Notes under the pieces: model-generated
The model's input: the letters and a program-made list of their open reading frames with translations, nothing else
Told to the model about the DNA's origin: nothing
The model's database searches: none
Shown: positions 9,097 to 16,024 of the stretch, one piece after another
Layout: each line of letters begins with the position of its first letter
Numbering within the stretch: the stretch's first letter is position 1
Assembly: GCA_947455205.1 (NCBI GenBank)
Contig: CANGNF010000001.1
Coordinates: forward strand, 1 to 64,000
Length of the DNA: 64,000 nt
Reading direction: 5' to 3'
Source of the DNA: Acetobacteraceae bacterium
GTDB lineage: Bacteria; Pseudomonadota; Alphaproteobacteria; Acetobacterales; Acetobacteraceae
Program-made: the position numbers and the translations under genes

Positions 9097-9121
9097 CACC
9101 AGGCCCCCCGCCGCGAATATG
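9093..9121 (+). promoter_or_regulatory. Putative sigma70-type promoter
   Basis: A perfect TTGACA (-35) overlaps the stop codon of the amidohydrolase. A weak -10 (GAATAT or AATATG) follows 16-17 bases later. Transcription would begin just ahead of the dehydratase ATG at 9146, offering independent expression of the dehydratase/CoA-transferase pair. The -10 match is only 3 of 6. Confidence 0.35.
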
Positions 9122-9145
9122 CGCCGCGACTCAGCGGGGGATGCG

Positions 9146-9967
9146 ATGCAGGACTGGATAGGCCGCAGCGAAACGGTCGAGGACGAGGCCAGCCTGGCCC
9201 TGGCGCGGCGCCTGGCGGCGCTGCTGGACCAGGACCCGGCCGCCCTGAAGCGTGGCGCGCCGCTGCCGGCCGGCTGGCACGCCCTGATGTTCTGGCCGCT
9301 GGCCCGGCAATCCCAGCTGGCCACGGACGGCCACCCGGAGAAGGGCGACTTCCTGCCGCCCATCCCGCTGCCGCGCCGCATGTTCGCGGGGCGCCGCACC
9401 TACTTCCACGCGCCCATCGCCATCGGCGCGGACCTCACGCGCGTCAGCACCATCACCGCCATCACGCCGAAGCAGGGCCGCAGCGGCGCCATGGTCTTCG
9501 TCACCATCCGGCACAGCATCGCCGATGGCGCGGTCATCGAGGAACAGGACCTGGTCTACCGCGAGGCCGCCGACCCCAACGCCGCGCCGCCCGCGCCACC
9601 GCCGCCGCTGGTGCTGCCGGAGGGCGCGTACACGGAGCGCTTCACCCCCACGACCACGCTGCTGTTCCGCTATTCCGCGGTGACCTACAACGGCCACCGC
9701 ATCCACTACGATGCCGACTATGCCCGCGCCGAGGAGGGCTACCCCGCGCTGGTGGTCAACGGCGGCGTCAGCACCATCCTGCTGACCGAACTGGCCAAGC
9801 GCCGGCTGCCTGGCCCGATCAGGTCCATCGCCTCCCGCGCCGGCCGCGCGCTGTATGTCGGCCGGGAATGCACGCTGGCCTGCCACGCGCCCAGCCCGAC
9901 CACGCTGAACCTCTGGGCGCTGGATGACAGCGGCCGCGTTGCCTTTGAAGCCACGGCGGAGTGCTGA
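9146..9967 (+). CDS. FAS1-like/MaoC-type dehydratase domain protein (mesaconyl-CoA hydratase-like)
   Basis: A 273-residue double-hotdog protein resembling mesaconyl-C4-CoA and itaconyl-CoA hydratases. These add water to an unsaturated acyl-CoA. The N-terminal half has the FAS1-like pattern around RRMFAGRR and the segment SGAMVFVTIRH. The C-terminal half has RYSAVTYNGHRIHYD, the catalytic Asp/His-type motif of hydratase 2 folds. The start at 9146 is preferred over 9119 because the upstream bases GCGGGGG can serve as ribosome site. Only two bases separate its stop from the CoA-transferase ATG, a strong sign of joint function: activation and hydration of an unsaturated dicarboxylate such as mesaconate or itaconate is a plausible role. 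Confidence 0.75.
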   Translation: MQDWIGRSETVEDEASLALARRLAALLDQDPAALKRGAPLPAGWHALMFWPLARQSQLATDGHPEKGDFLPPIPLPRRMFAGRRTYFHAPIAIGADLTRVSTITAITPKQGRSGAMVFVTIRHSIADGAVIEEQDLVYREAADPNAAPPAPPPPLVLPEGAYTERFTPTTTLLFRYSAVTYNGHRIHYDADYARAEEGYPALVVNGGVSTILLTELAKRRLPGPIRSIASRAGRALYVGRECTLACHAPSPTTLNLWALDDSGRVAFEATAEC

Positions 9968-9969
9968 CC

Positions 9970-11178
9970 ATGCGAACCGGACCCCTTGAGGGCGTGAAGG
10001 TGCTGGACCTCACCGCCGTCGTCGTCGGCCCCTCCTGCACGCTGACCCTGGCGGAGCAGGGCGCCGAGGTCATCAAGCTGGAACAGCCGCCTTCCGGCGA
10101 CCTACTGCGCAAGCTCGGCGGGCCGTCGCGGTCGCCCGACATGTCGCCCAAATTCGTCCACTTCAACCGCGGCAAGCAGTCCATCGCGGTCGATCTCAAG
10201 ACTGAGGCCGGCAAGGAGGTCCTGGCCCGGCTGGCGGCGCAGGCCGACGTGCTGGTCACCAACATGCGCGGCAAGGCGCTGGCCAAGCTGGGCATCACCT
10301 GGGAAGCCCTGGCGCCGACCAATCCGCGCCTGGTGTTCTGCGTCATCGCCGGCTTCGGCAGCAAGGGCCGCTACCACGACAGCCCGGCCTACGACACCAT
10401 CATCCAGGGCATGTCCGGCTTCGCCGACGCGCTGGGCCGCGTGACGGGCGGGGAGCCGCGCTTCGCCCCCTTCGTGCTGTGCGACCACATCACCGGCATC
10501 ATCGCGTCCCAGGCCATCACCGCCGCGCTGTATGAACGCGAGAAGACCGGCGCCGGCCAGGCGCTGGAAGTGCCGATGTACGAGAGCATGGCGCATTTCG
10601 TCCTGACCGAGCACATGTTCAAACGCACCTTCGACGAGCATGGCCCCACCGGCGACCCGCGGGTGATGAACCCGGACGCCAAGCCGATCCCGACCGCCGA
10701 CGGTTATATTAGTGTCTCCGCCAACACGGACACGCAGGCCTTCGCCTTTTTCAATGCCATCGGTCGGCCGGAGCTGCGCGACGACCCGCGCTTCAACAGC
10801 GTGCTGGCGCGCTTCCGCAACGTGGACGCCTACTTCGCGCTGCGGGCCGAGGCGCTGCGCGCGAAGACCACCGCCGAATGGGTGGTGATCTTCCGCGACG
10901 CGGACCTGCCGGCCGCCGCCTTCAACACCATCGACGGCCTGCTGGACGACCCGCACCTGTGGGAAGCCGGCTTCCTGCGGCGGGAGGACCACCCGACCGA
11001 AGGCCCGATGATCGGTCTCTCGCGCCCCGTCACCTTCGGCACCGCGGCGCGGGACAACCTGCCACTGGCCCCGCGCATGGGCGCCGATGCCCGCGCCGTG
11101 CTGGCCGGCGCCGGCTACACCGAAGCCGAGATCGAGGCGCTGCTGGGCGCCGGCGCGGTGCTGCCGCCGCCAGTGTAG
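9970..11178 (+). CDS. Family III CoA-transferase (CaiB/BaiF)
   Basis: A 402-residue protein of the formyl-CoA transferase type, which moves CoA between carboxylic acids. It begins with the family's PLEGVKVLDLT motif, followed by LAEQGAEVIKLE, FNRGKQSIAVDLK and a central YDTIIQGMSGF segment, which in the family lies near the CoA-aspartyl catalytic Asp. The full length is typical. It uses an ATG two bases after the dehydratase stop rather than the overlapping GTG at 9961. Paired with the dehydratase, it probably activates the dicarboxylate that the dehydratase then hydrates. Likely substrates include mesaconate, itaconate or citramalate, but the family is too diverse to decide. Confidence 0.85.
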   Translation: MRTGPLEGVKVLDLTAVVVGPSCTLTLAEQGAEVIKLEQPPSGDLLRKLGGPSRSPDMSPKFVHFNRGKQSIAVDLKTEAGKEVLARLAAQADVLVTNMRGKALAKLGITWEALAPTNPRLVFCVIAGFGSKGRYHDSPAYDTIIQGMSGFADALGRVTGGEPRFAPFVLCDHITGIIASQAITAALYEREKTGAGQALEVPMYESMAHFVLTEHMFKRTFDEHGPTGDPRVMNPDAKPIPTADGYISVSANTDTQAFAFFNAIGRPELRDDPRFNSVLARFRNVDAYFALRAEALRAKTTAEWVVIFRDADLPAAAFNTIDGLLDDPHLWEAGFLRREDHPTEGPMIGLSRPVTFGTAARDNLPLAPRMGADARAVLAGAGYTEAEIEALLGAGAVLPPPV

Positions 11179-11254
11179 GCCAGCGCAACTCTGCGATTTC
11201 GCCGCGACCGATCCGGCTCTATCCTCCCGCGAATTTCCGGGGGCGACATCAACC

Positions 11255-12346
11255 ATGAGCATGTTCGGCTGGTTACGGGGCAAGGCGGCCGAGGCGAAGC
11301 CCGCCGCGTCCTCGGCGCCCGTGGCGGAAGCGCTGCCCATGGCGCCGCCGGTGCCGCCCGAAGTGGCGCCGCCCCCCGAGGCGGTTGCGCCGGAGGTGCC
11401 CGCGCCGGAGGTATCGGCGCTGCAACCGGAGGCTGTGGCGGAGGTTGAGGCCAGCCCCGCGGAACTGCCGGCGGCCGATGTACTGCCAGACGCGGCGCCG
11501 GCCGAGCCTGGGGCCGAGGCCACGGCGGCCGATGCCGAGGCTGACACGACGGAGCCGGACCCAGTCCCGACCGAGCCGACCGCCGCCGACGCCGCGCCGG
11601 CCGATGCCGCGCCGGCCGATGCCGCGCCGGCCGATGCCGCGCCCGCAGACACCACGCCGGCCGACGCCACCCCCGCGGCGGCCACCACGCCCGAGGCCCC
11701 GCCGGCCGGACCCGCCGCGCCCGAGTTCTCCCTGCTGGCCGCGGTGGACCAGGCAATGGCCGACCCCGCCCCCTGGCCCGAGGACCCCATGCCCGAGCCG
11801 CCGCGCCCCAACCACGGCATGGAGGCGACCCTGACCCTCTCCCGCACCGGCCAACCGCCGCTGGAGTTGCCGCTCTCGGCCGAGGTTCTGGGCGGCATCG
11901 TGGACAGCCTGCCCGACCACCAGGCCATGGAGGAACTGTACGACCTGGTCGTCGAGCACCCCTCGGCCCAGGTCCGCCTGGCTGTCGCCCGCAAGGACAA
12001 GCTGGGCGAGGAGGCGGTGCGCCGGCTGTCCGAGGCGCGCGAGTTCTACGTGCTGGAGCGGCTGCTGGTGTCCGACCAGTTCCGCGCCCAGGTCAGCCAG
12101 GACCGGCTGCTGGCGATCCTGGACCTGCACCCGGAGTTGGCGCGCGATGTCGCCGGCAACTACGCCAGCTTCCTGAACTGCGCCGCCGGCGCGTTGCTGG
12201 CGTATCTGGGCGGCCACCGCGACCCCGGCGTGCGCCTGGCGCTGGTGGAGAACTACAGCGCCAACGCCGCGCTGCTGCGCCGCTTCGCCGCCGACCCCGA
12301 CCCCGGCGTGCGCGCCGCCGCCAGGCGCCGGCTGAGCGAGGCGTAG
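11255..12346 (+). CDS. HEAT-repeat-like protein with long Ala/Pro/Glu-rich N-terminal region
   Basis: A 363-residue protein in two parts. Residues about 15-165 are low-complexity (A, P, E, D, T), including an APADA pentapeptide repeat encoded by a 15-bp tandem repeat; this part is probably disordered. Residues about 190-363 are helical with HEAT-like units (HPSAQVRLAVARKDKLGEEAV, then HRDPGVRLALVENYS and DPDPGVRAAARRRL), typical of protein-binding scaffolds. The N-terminus MSMFGWLRGKAAEAK is amphipathic and might touch the membrane. No enzyme motif is present. It lies 76 bp after the CoA-transferase and may not belong to the same pathway. Function unknown. Confidence 0.65.
   Translation: MSMFGWLRGKAAEAKPAASSAPVAEALPMAPPVPPEVAPPPEAVAPEVPAPEVSALQPEAVAEVEASPAELPAADVLPDAAPAEPGAEATAADAEADTTEPDPVPTEPTAADAAPADAAPADAAPADAAPADTTPADATPAAATTPEAPPAGPAAPEFSLLAAVDQAMADPAPWPEDPMPEPPRPNHGMEATLTLSRTGQPPLELPLSAEVLGGIVDSLPDHQAMEELYDLVVEHPSAQVRLAVARKDKLGEEAVRRLSEAREFYVLERLLVSDQFRAQVSQDRLLAILDLHPELARDVAGNYASFLNCAAGALLAYLGGHRDPGVRLALVENYSANAALLRRFAADPDPGVRAAARRRLSEA
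11591..11665 (+). repeat. 15-bp tandem repeat inside the HEAT-like gene
   Basis: Three perfect copies of GCCGCGCCGGCCGAT (11591-11635) are followed by two diverged copies to 11665. Each unit codes for A-A-P-A-D. The period is a multiple of three, so copy-number change would keep the reading frame. Confidence 0.85.
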
Positions 12347-12411
12347 CGCCGGCGGCCAACTGGCGTCGGGCTATTGGCGCCTCCCTGGCACCGACCCCTG
12401 GCGTGGGCCGG

Positions 12412-13368
12412 CTACTCCGGCACGATCCCGGCGGCGGCGGCCACCTGTTGCCACTGCGGCACCTCCTGCCGCAGCCGTGCCGCCAGCGGCGCCGGCCCGT
12501 CCAGCCGCAGGGTGGCGCCCAGCGCCGCCATGCGCTGGGCCAGCTCGCCCTGGCGCAGTGGCGCCATGGCCGTGTTCAGCTGCGCCAGCACCGCCGGCGG
12601 CGTCGCCCTGGCGGCGAACAGCCCGATCCAGAACGGCACCGCGTAGTCCGGCACGAACTCCGCCACCGTCGGCACCTGCGGGAGCAGCGTGGTGCGGGCC
12701 GGCAGGCTGGTGGCCAGCGCCCGCAGTGTGCCGGCGCGGATCTGCTCCAGCACGATGGAGATGTCGCCGATCACCAGGTCCACGTCGCCGGCCAGCAGCG
12801 CGTTCAGCGCCACGCTGGCGCCCCGGTAAGGCACGTGCAGCAGCCGCACCCCGGCCTTCACCGCCAGCAACTCACCGGCGAAGTGGGTGGCCGAGCCGAT
12901 GCCGGAAGTGGCGAAGCTGACCTTGCCCGGCTCCGCCTTCGCCTTGGCCAGCAGGGCGGGGAAGTCGGCCAGGCCGCCATTGGCGCGGGTGGTGATGGTC
13001 AGCGGCGATTCCGTCACCAGGCTGACCGCCGGCAGGTCGGTGAAGGGGTCGAAGCCCAGCTCCCGCCGCATGGACGGCAGGGTGGCAATGGCCGAGGAGG
13101 TCAGCAGCAGGGTGTGCTGGTCGGTGGCCCCCGCCACGTACTGCATGCCCACCGCGCCACCGGCGCCGGCCCGGCTTTCCAGGATGAAGGGCTGGCCGAG
13201 CTGCTGCGCCAGGTGGTCGCAGATGAAGCGCCCCGGCAGGTCCTGCGGCCCGCCGGGCGCGAAGGGGGAGATGAAGCGCACCGGCCGGTTGGGCCAGCTG
13301 CCCTGCGCCCGTGCGGCGCCGGCCAGGATGAACGGTGCGGCCAGCAGCGGCCGGCGGGCGATGCGCAT
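12412..13368 (-). CDS. Bug/TctC-family periplasmic solute-binding protein
   Basis: A 318-residue Bug receptor with signal peptide MRIARRPLLAAPFILAGAARA. Instead of the common PDGYT it has TDQHTLL, and it ends with EVPQWQQVAAAAGI. Both features are shared with the three tandem Bug genes at 60724-63643, which marks a distinct subgroup. It carries VPYRGASVAL and AGDVDLVIGD. The start is the ATG at 13368; the frame extends far upstream but only through another gene. It stands alone, convergent with the HEAT-like gene (65-bp gap) and 236 bp downstream of the cytochrome c gene, so its ligand cannot be guessed from neighbours. Confidence 0.85.
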   Translation of the reverse strand: MRIARRPLLAAPFILAGAARAQGSWPNRPVRFISPFAPGGPQDLPGRFICDHLAQQLGQPFILESRAGAGGAVGMQYVAGATDQHTLLLTSSAIATLPSMRRELGFDPFTDLPAVSLVTESPLTITTRANGGLADFPALLAKAKAEPGKVSFATSGIGSATHFAGELLAVKAGVRLLHVPYRGASVALNALLAGDVDLVIGDISIVLEQIRAGTLRALATSLPARTTLLPQVPTVAEFVPDYAVPFWIGLFAARATPPAVLAQLNTAMAPLRQGELAQRMAALGATLRLDGPAPLAARLRQEVPQWQQVAAAAGIVPE

Positions 13369-13604
13369 GATGTGGTCCCTCCCGCCCGGGGTGGAGGGCT
13401 GCCAGCGCGCCACTGCCTTGCCCGGGGCAAAGCACAGCAAAGGGCGCAACGTGGCAATGTGCAATGTTCTTGTTGGTGCGGGGCGGGGTGCCGGCGCCCG
13501 CGCAGGGCGCTGTTGCAGTGCCGCCGGCCGCGGCTGGCCATTTCGGACCAGGCCGGGCCAGGCCGGGGTGGGTGGGGCGCTGGGCGGGGCCAGCGCCCGC
13601 GCCA

Positions 13605-13985
13605 TCAGCCCTGGGTCTTCAGGAAGGCGACCAGGTCGTCCAGCTGCTGCTGGTTGCGCAGGCCGGCATAGGGCATCGTCCCGGTCGGCAGCACCGACTT
13701 CGGGTTGGCGATGTAGTTCCGCAGGGTTTCCTCGGTCCAGGCGGTGTTCTTCTCGGCCTCGGCGCGGATGTTGGCCGAGTAGCGGAAGCCCGCGACGCTG
13801 CCCATCTGGCGGCCGACGATGCCGTGCAGGTTGGGGCCGACGCCGTTCTTGCCGGCTTCCAGCGCATGGCAGGCGCCGCACTGGGTGCGGAACACCCGCT
13901 GGCCGGGGGGCGGCGCGTCCTGCGCCAGGGCGGGCAGGGCGGAGGCGGCGAGCAGCAGGGCGGCGGTGAGCGCAAGGCGACGCAT
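13605..13985 (-). CDS. Class I cytochrome c, periplasmic
   Basis: A 126-residue protein with a signal peptide (MRRLALTAALLLAASALPALA) and one haem-attachment site CGACH near residue 37. The distal methionine ligand is probably in GTMPYAGL near residue 103, and the helical tail QQQLDDLVAFLKTQ is typical. It fits the soluble cytochrome c2/c552 group, a mobile electron carrier in the periplasm. The length and the segment GPNLHGIVGR match the family well. No oxidase or dehydrogenase partner is adjacent. It is divergent from trmO with 162 bp between the starts. The 236 bp between this stop and the next Bug start show no clear gene; they contain a short GCAATGT direct repeat near 13453 and nothing else that I can name. 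Confidence 0.9.
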   Translation of the reverse strand: MRRLALTAALLLAASALPALAQDAPPPGQRVFRTQCGACHALEAGKNGVGPNLHGIVGRQMGSVAGFRYSANIRAEAEKNTAWTEETLRNYIANPKSVLPTGTMPYAGLRNQQQLDDLVAFLKTQG

Positions 13986-14147
13986 GCGGTGGATTCCTCG
14001 TGCAGGTCTGCCGCGCCAACGCGCGGGGTGGCCGCTATATGCATCCGTGGTTGGCCCTGGCAAGGCTTGGTGGCGCGCCTCAACGACCATGCCGGTGCCG
14101 GCGATGCGCGCTTGTCGCGGCTGGCGGCGCAGCGGCACAGTAGGCGC

Positions 14148-14609
14148 ATGCCACAGCCCATCTTCACCGCCATCGGCCACCTGGAAACCCCCTGGCCCAC
14201 CCCCGCGGATTGCCCGCGCAACGGCCGCCAGCCGGACCCGCTGCCGGAATGCCGCGCCGTGCTGGATCCGCGTTGGCACGACGGGCTGGCCGAGCTGGAG
14301 GGGTTCAGCCACCTGGTCCTGCTGTACTGGCTGAACCAGGCGCCGCCGGCCCGGCTGCAATTCACCCCGCCCTTCGACGACCAGCCGCGCGGGGTCTTCG
14401 CCACCCGGGCGCCGTCCCGCCCCAACCCCATCGGGATGAGCGTGGTGCGCTTCCTCGGCTTTGCCGAACCGGGGGTGCTGCGGGTGCAGAACCTGGACTG
14501 CGCCGCCGGCACACCGCTGCTGGATATCAAGCCATACCTGCCCAGCACGGACAGCGAGCCGGCGGCGACCATGGGCTGGCTGGCGCCGCACCGCACACCG
14601 CGCCCGTAG
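14148..14609 (+). CDS. trmO: TrmO-family tRNA (t6A37) methyltransferase
   Basis: A 153-residue member of the TrmO (YaeB) family, which uses SAM to N6-methylate threonylcarbamoyladenosine at position 37 of threonine tRNAs. It lacks the Rossmann fold of other methyltransferases. Recognisable parts are IGHLETPW at the start, the hallmark RGVFATRAPSRPNPIG(M) segment around residues 80-97, and LDIKPYLP near the end. It is shorter than E. coli TrmO, which has an extra C-terminal domain, but normal for alphaproteobacterial copies. The ATG at 14148 has no strong Shine-Dalgarno. It is probably a housekeeping gene unrelated to the transport genes around it. Confidence 0.8.
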   Translation: MPQPIFTAIGHLETPWPTPADCPRNGRQPDPLPECRAVLDPRWHDGLAELEGFSHLVLLYWLNQAPPARLQFTPPFDDQPRGVFATRAPSRPNPIGMSVVRFLGFAEPGVLRVQNLDCAAGTPLLDIKPYLPSTDSEPAATMGWLAPHRTPRP

Positions 14610-14694
14610 CCGGCCGGCGCCGGGCAGGGGGCGCACGTGGCCGTGCCCCGCGACCGCCGCCGGAACCGCGCCACCGCCACCGCGCTGGGGCGGC

Positions 14695-14892
14695 ATGGCG
14701 ATGCGGCTGTACCTGTGGTGCTGGCTGGGCGGTGGCCTGGTGGGGCTGGTCTTCGTGGCCGGGCTGTGGCTGCTCAGCCCGGTGCTGCGCCAGGCCGGAT
14801 GGGAGCCGCTGGGCCTGCTGTGGCTGCTGACGGGGCTGGGCTTCGCTGGCGGGCAATGGGGCACCGCGCTGGCCATGTTGGCCGAAGACTGA
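14695..14892 (+). CDS. Small two-helix membrane protein of unknown function
   Basis: A 65-residue protein made almost entirely of two hydrophobic segments (residues about 5-28 and 39-62) joined by a short polar turn (RQAGWEP), with acidic C-terminus LAED. Codon use and the stop fit a real gene, but the gene is too short for recognition and no family is evident. It follows trmO by 85 bp. It could start at ATG 14695 or two codons later. Confidence 0.4.
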   Translation: MAMRLYLWCWLGGGLVGLVFVAGLWLLSPVLRQAGWEPLGLLWLLTGLGFAGGQWGTALAMLAED

Positions 14893-14902
14893 TGCCGCGC
14901 CG

Positions 14903-14913
14903 TTCGGACAAAT
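14903..14913 (+). repeat. 11-bp direct repeat TTCGGACAAAT, copy 1 of 4
   Basis: First of four identical copies in the same orientation; two lie on each side of the RraA-family gene. A CCGGG or CGGG follows within a few bases in each case. No further exact copy was seen by eye in the window. Confidence 0.7.
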
Positions 14914-15027
14914 CCCCGGGCCGGGGCCAGGCGGGCGCCGCGTGGCAGCTTGCGGTACGCGGTGGCGCCGGCTTCGGGCCGGCGTTGACCGGCGCCAGGA
15001 AAAGGTGCCGGCGCCGGTTGCGCGGGT

Positions 15028-15038
15028 TTCGGACAAAT
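15028..15038 (+). repeat. 11-bp direct repeat TTCGGACAAAT, copy 2 of 4
   Basis: Second copy, 125 bp from the first and 59 bp past the RraA stop on the minus strand, just beyond the hairpin at 15050-15084. Confidence 0.7.
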
Positions 15039-15049
15039 ACCCCCCGGCG

Positions 15050-15084
15050 CCCGGCCCGGCACCCTTTGCAAGGGGCGGGCCGGG
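15050..15084 (-). terminator. Strong hairpin downstream of the RraA-family gene
   Basis: A 9-bp outer stem CCCGGCCCG/CGGGCCGGG and a 5-bp inner stem CCCTT/AAGGG around loop TGC, separated by a small bulge. It starts 14 bases after the RraA stop when read on the minus strand. The following minus-strand bases (TATTTGT) are mildly U-rich, so intrinsic termination is possible. Confidence 0.5.
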
Positions 15085-15097
15085 GCCGGGGCGGGGC

Positions 15098-15772
15098 TCA
15101 CAGCCCCTCGAAGCCCTTCGCCTTCAGGCTCTCGGTCACCCAGCGGCGGTCGTAGGTGCGCGCCTGGATCTGCTGCACGGCCACGATCTCCTTGGCGTGG
15201 TGCGCCTCGGCCGCGGCCAGCACGGTCTCGATCTCCTCGTAGGGGATCACCACCACGCCGTCCTCGTCCGCCATGATCAGGTCGCCCGGCATGACCACCT
15301 GGCCACCGCAGGAACACGGGGTGCCGATCTCGCCCGGGCCGTCCTTGTAGGGGCCGGAGGGGGTGACGCCGCAGGCCCAGATGCCGATGTCCATGCCGGC
15401 CAGCTCCGCCTTGTCGCGGATGGCGCCGTCGATGATCACCGCCTGGATACCGCGCTTGGCGGCGTGGCCCATCATCAGCTCGCCGGTCATGGCGATGGCC
15501 AGCTCGCCGCCGCCATCGGCGACGATGACGTCACCCGGCTCGGCCACGTCGATGGCGTGGTGCAGCATCAGGTTGTCGCCGCTGCGGCTGCGCACCGGGA
15601 AGGCCGGGCCGGCGATGATGCGCTTGCCGCCATACGGGGCGAAGCCGCCGCGCATGGTCTGGATGCGGTTCATCACGTCGCCGATGTTGGCAGCCGGCAG
15701 CTTGGCGGCGCGGGCGCATTGCTCCGGCGTGGCGCGGCGGGTGACGGGGCGGATGCGGAAGCCGATGGTCAT
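15098..15772 (-). CDS. RraA-family protein (4-hydroxy-4-methyl-2-oxoglutarate/oxaloacetate aldolase-like)
   Basis: A 224-residue protein of the RraA/dimethylmenaquinone-methyltransferase-like family. Members are either class II pyruvate aldolases acting on 4-carboxy-4-hydroxy-2-oxoacids from aromatic breakdown, or RraA regulators of RNase E. The aldolase signature is present: GELMMGHAAKRG, then IIDGAIRDKAEL, which holds the Arg-Asp pair that binds metal and pyruvate. This favours the aldolase role, which would fit the protocatechuate genes 5 kb away, although no physical link exists. A clear GGAGGA ribosome site precedes the ATG at 15772. Both sides carry direct repeats and hairpins, unlike other genes in the window. 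Confidence 0.8.
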   Translation of the reverse strand: MTIGFRIRPVTRRATPEQCARAAKLPAANIGDVMNRIQTMRGGFAPYGGKRIIAGPAFPVRSRSGDNLMLHHAIDVAEPGDVIVADGGGELAIAMTGELMMGHAAKRGIQAVIIDGAIRDKAELAGMDIGIWACGVTPSGPYKDGPGEIGTPCSCGGQVVMPGDLIMADEDGVVVIPYEEIETVLAAAEAHHAKEIVAVQQIQARTYDRRWVTESLKAKGFEGL

Positions 15773-15807
15773 GGGAATTTTCCTCCGGAAAGCTCGGGCC
15801 GGTTCGC

Positions 15808-15818
15808 TTCGGACAAAT
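15808..15818 (+). repeat. 11-bp direct repeat TTCGGACAAAT, copy 3 of 4
   Basis: Third copy, 36 bp upstream of the RraA start and directly before the paired hairpins at 15834-15883. Confidence 0.7.
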
Positions 15819-15833
15819 AGCCGGGGACGCGTT

Positions 15834-15883
15834 CGAGGGGCCTTGCCCCTCGAGCACCCCACCAAGGGGCAAGCGCCCCTTGG
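15834..15883. repeat. Two adjacent perfect hairpins (REP-like element)
   Basis: Hairpin A is CGAGGGGC-ctt-GCCCCTCG (15834-15852). Hairpin B is CCAAGGGGC-aagc-GCCCCTTGG (15862-15883). Both stems are perfect and nine bases apart, in the 252-bp gap upstream of the RraA gene. The shared GGGGC core suggests a duplicated palindromic unit. It may end the transcript from the upstream Bug gene. Confidence 0.6.
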
Positions 15884-15912
15884 AACCGGCGTGAGTTACA
15901 CAAGCGGCGCGC

Positions 15913-15923
15913 TTCGGACAAAT
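15913..15923 (+). repeat. 11-bp direct repeat TTCGGACAAAT, copy 4 of 4
   Basis: Fourth copy, 105 bp from the third, in the gap between the RraA start and the end of the upstream Bug gene. Confidence 0.7.
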
Positions 15924-15979
15924 CGCGGGCCGGCAGTGGCGCGGGGAGGGTTGGGGTGGAGGAGGGAGCGGCGACCATG

Positions 15980-16003
15980 GATAAGAACATATAGAGAACT
16001 AAT
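15980..16003 (-). promoter_or_regulatory. AT-rich putative promoter region for the RraA-family gene
   Basis: An isolated AT-rich patch in very GC-rich surroundings. On the minus strand it reads GTTCT twice, 11 bp apart (one helical turn), around TATATG. This could be a -10 region plus a regulator site. It is 208 bp upstream of the RraA start, so the leader would include the hairpins and two direct repeats. Confidence 0.3.
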
Positions 16004-16024
16004 CCGGGTTGCAAGCTGGGACGC

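Noticed and set aside
13540-13550. Fifth copy of the TTCGGACAAAT repeat near 13540 (TTTCGGACCAGG)
   Set aside because: Only the first seven bases match and the rest differs; not counted.
15098-15772. RraA as RNase E regulator
   Set aside because: The aldolase metal and pyruvate motif (DGAIRD with upstream GELM) is intact and the context is catabolic, so the aldolase role is favoured, though not proved.
14903-15923. Composite transposon or genomic island around the RraA gene
   Set aside because: The repeats are direct and only 11 bp, no transposase gene or target duplication is visible, and base composition is not unusual. Reported only as repeats.
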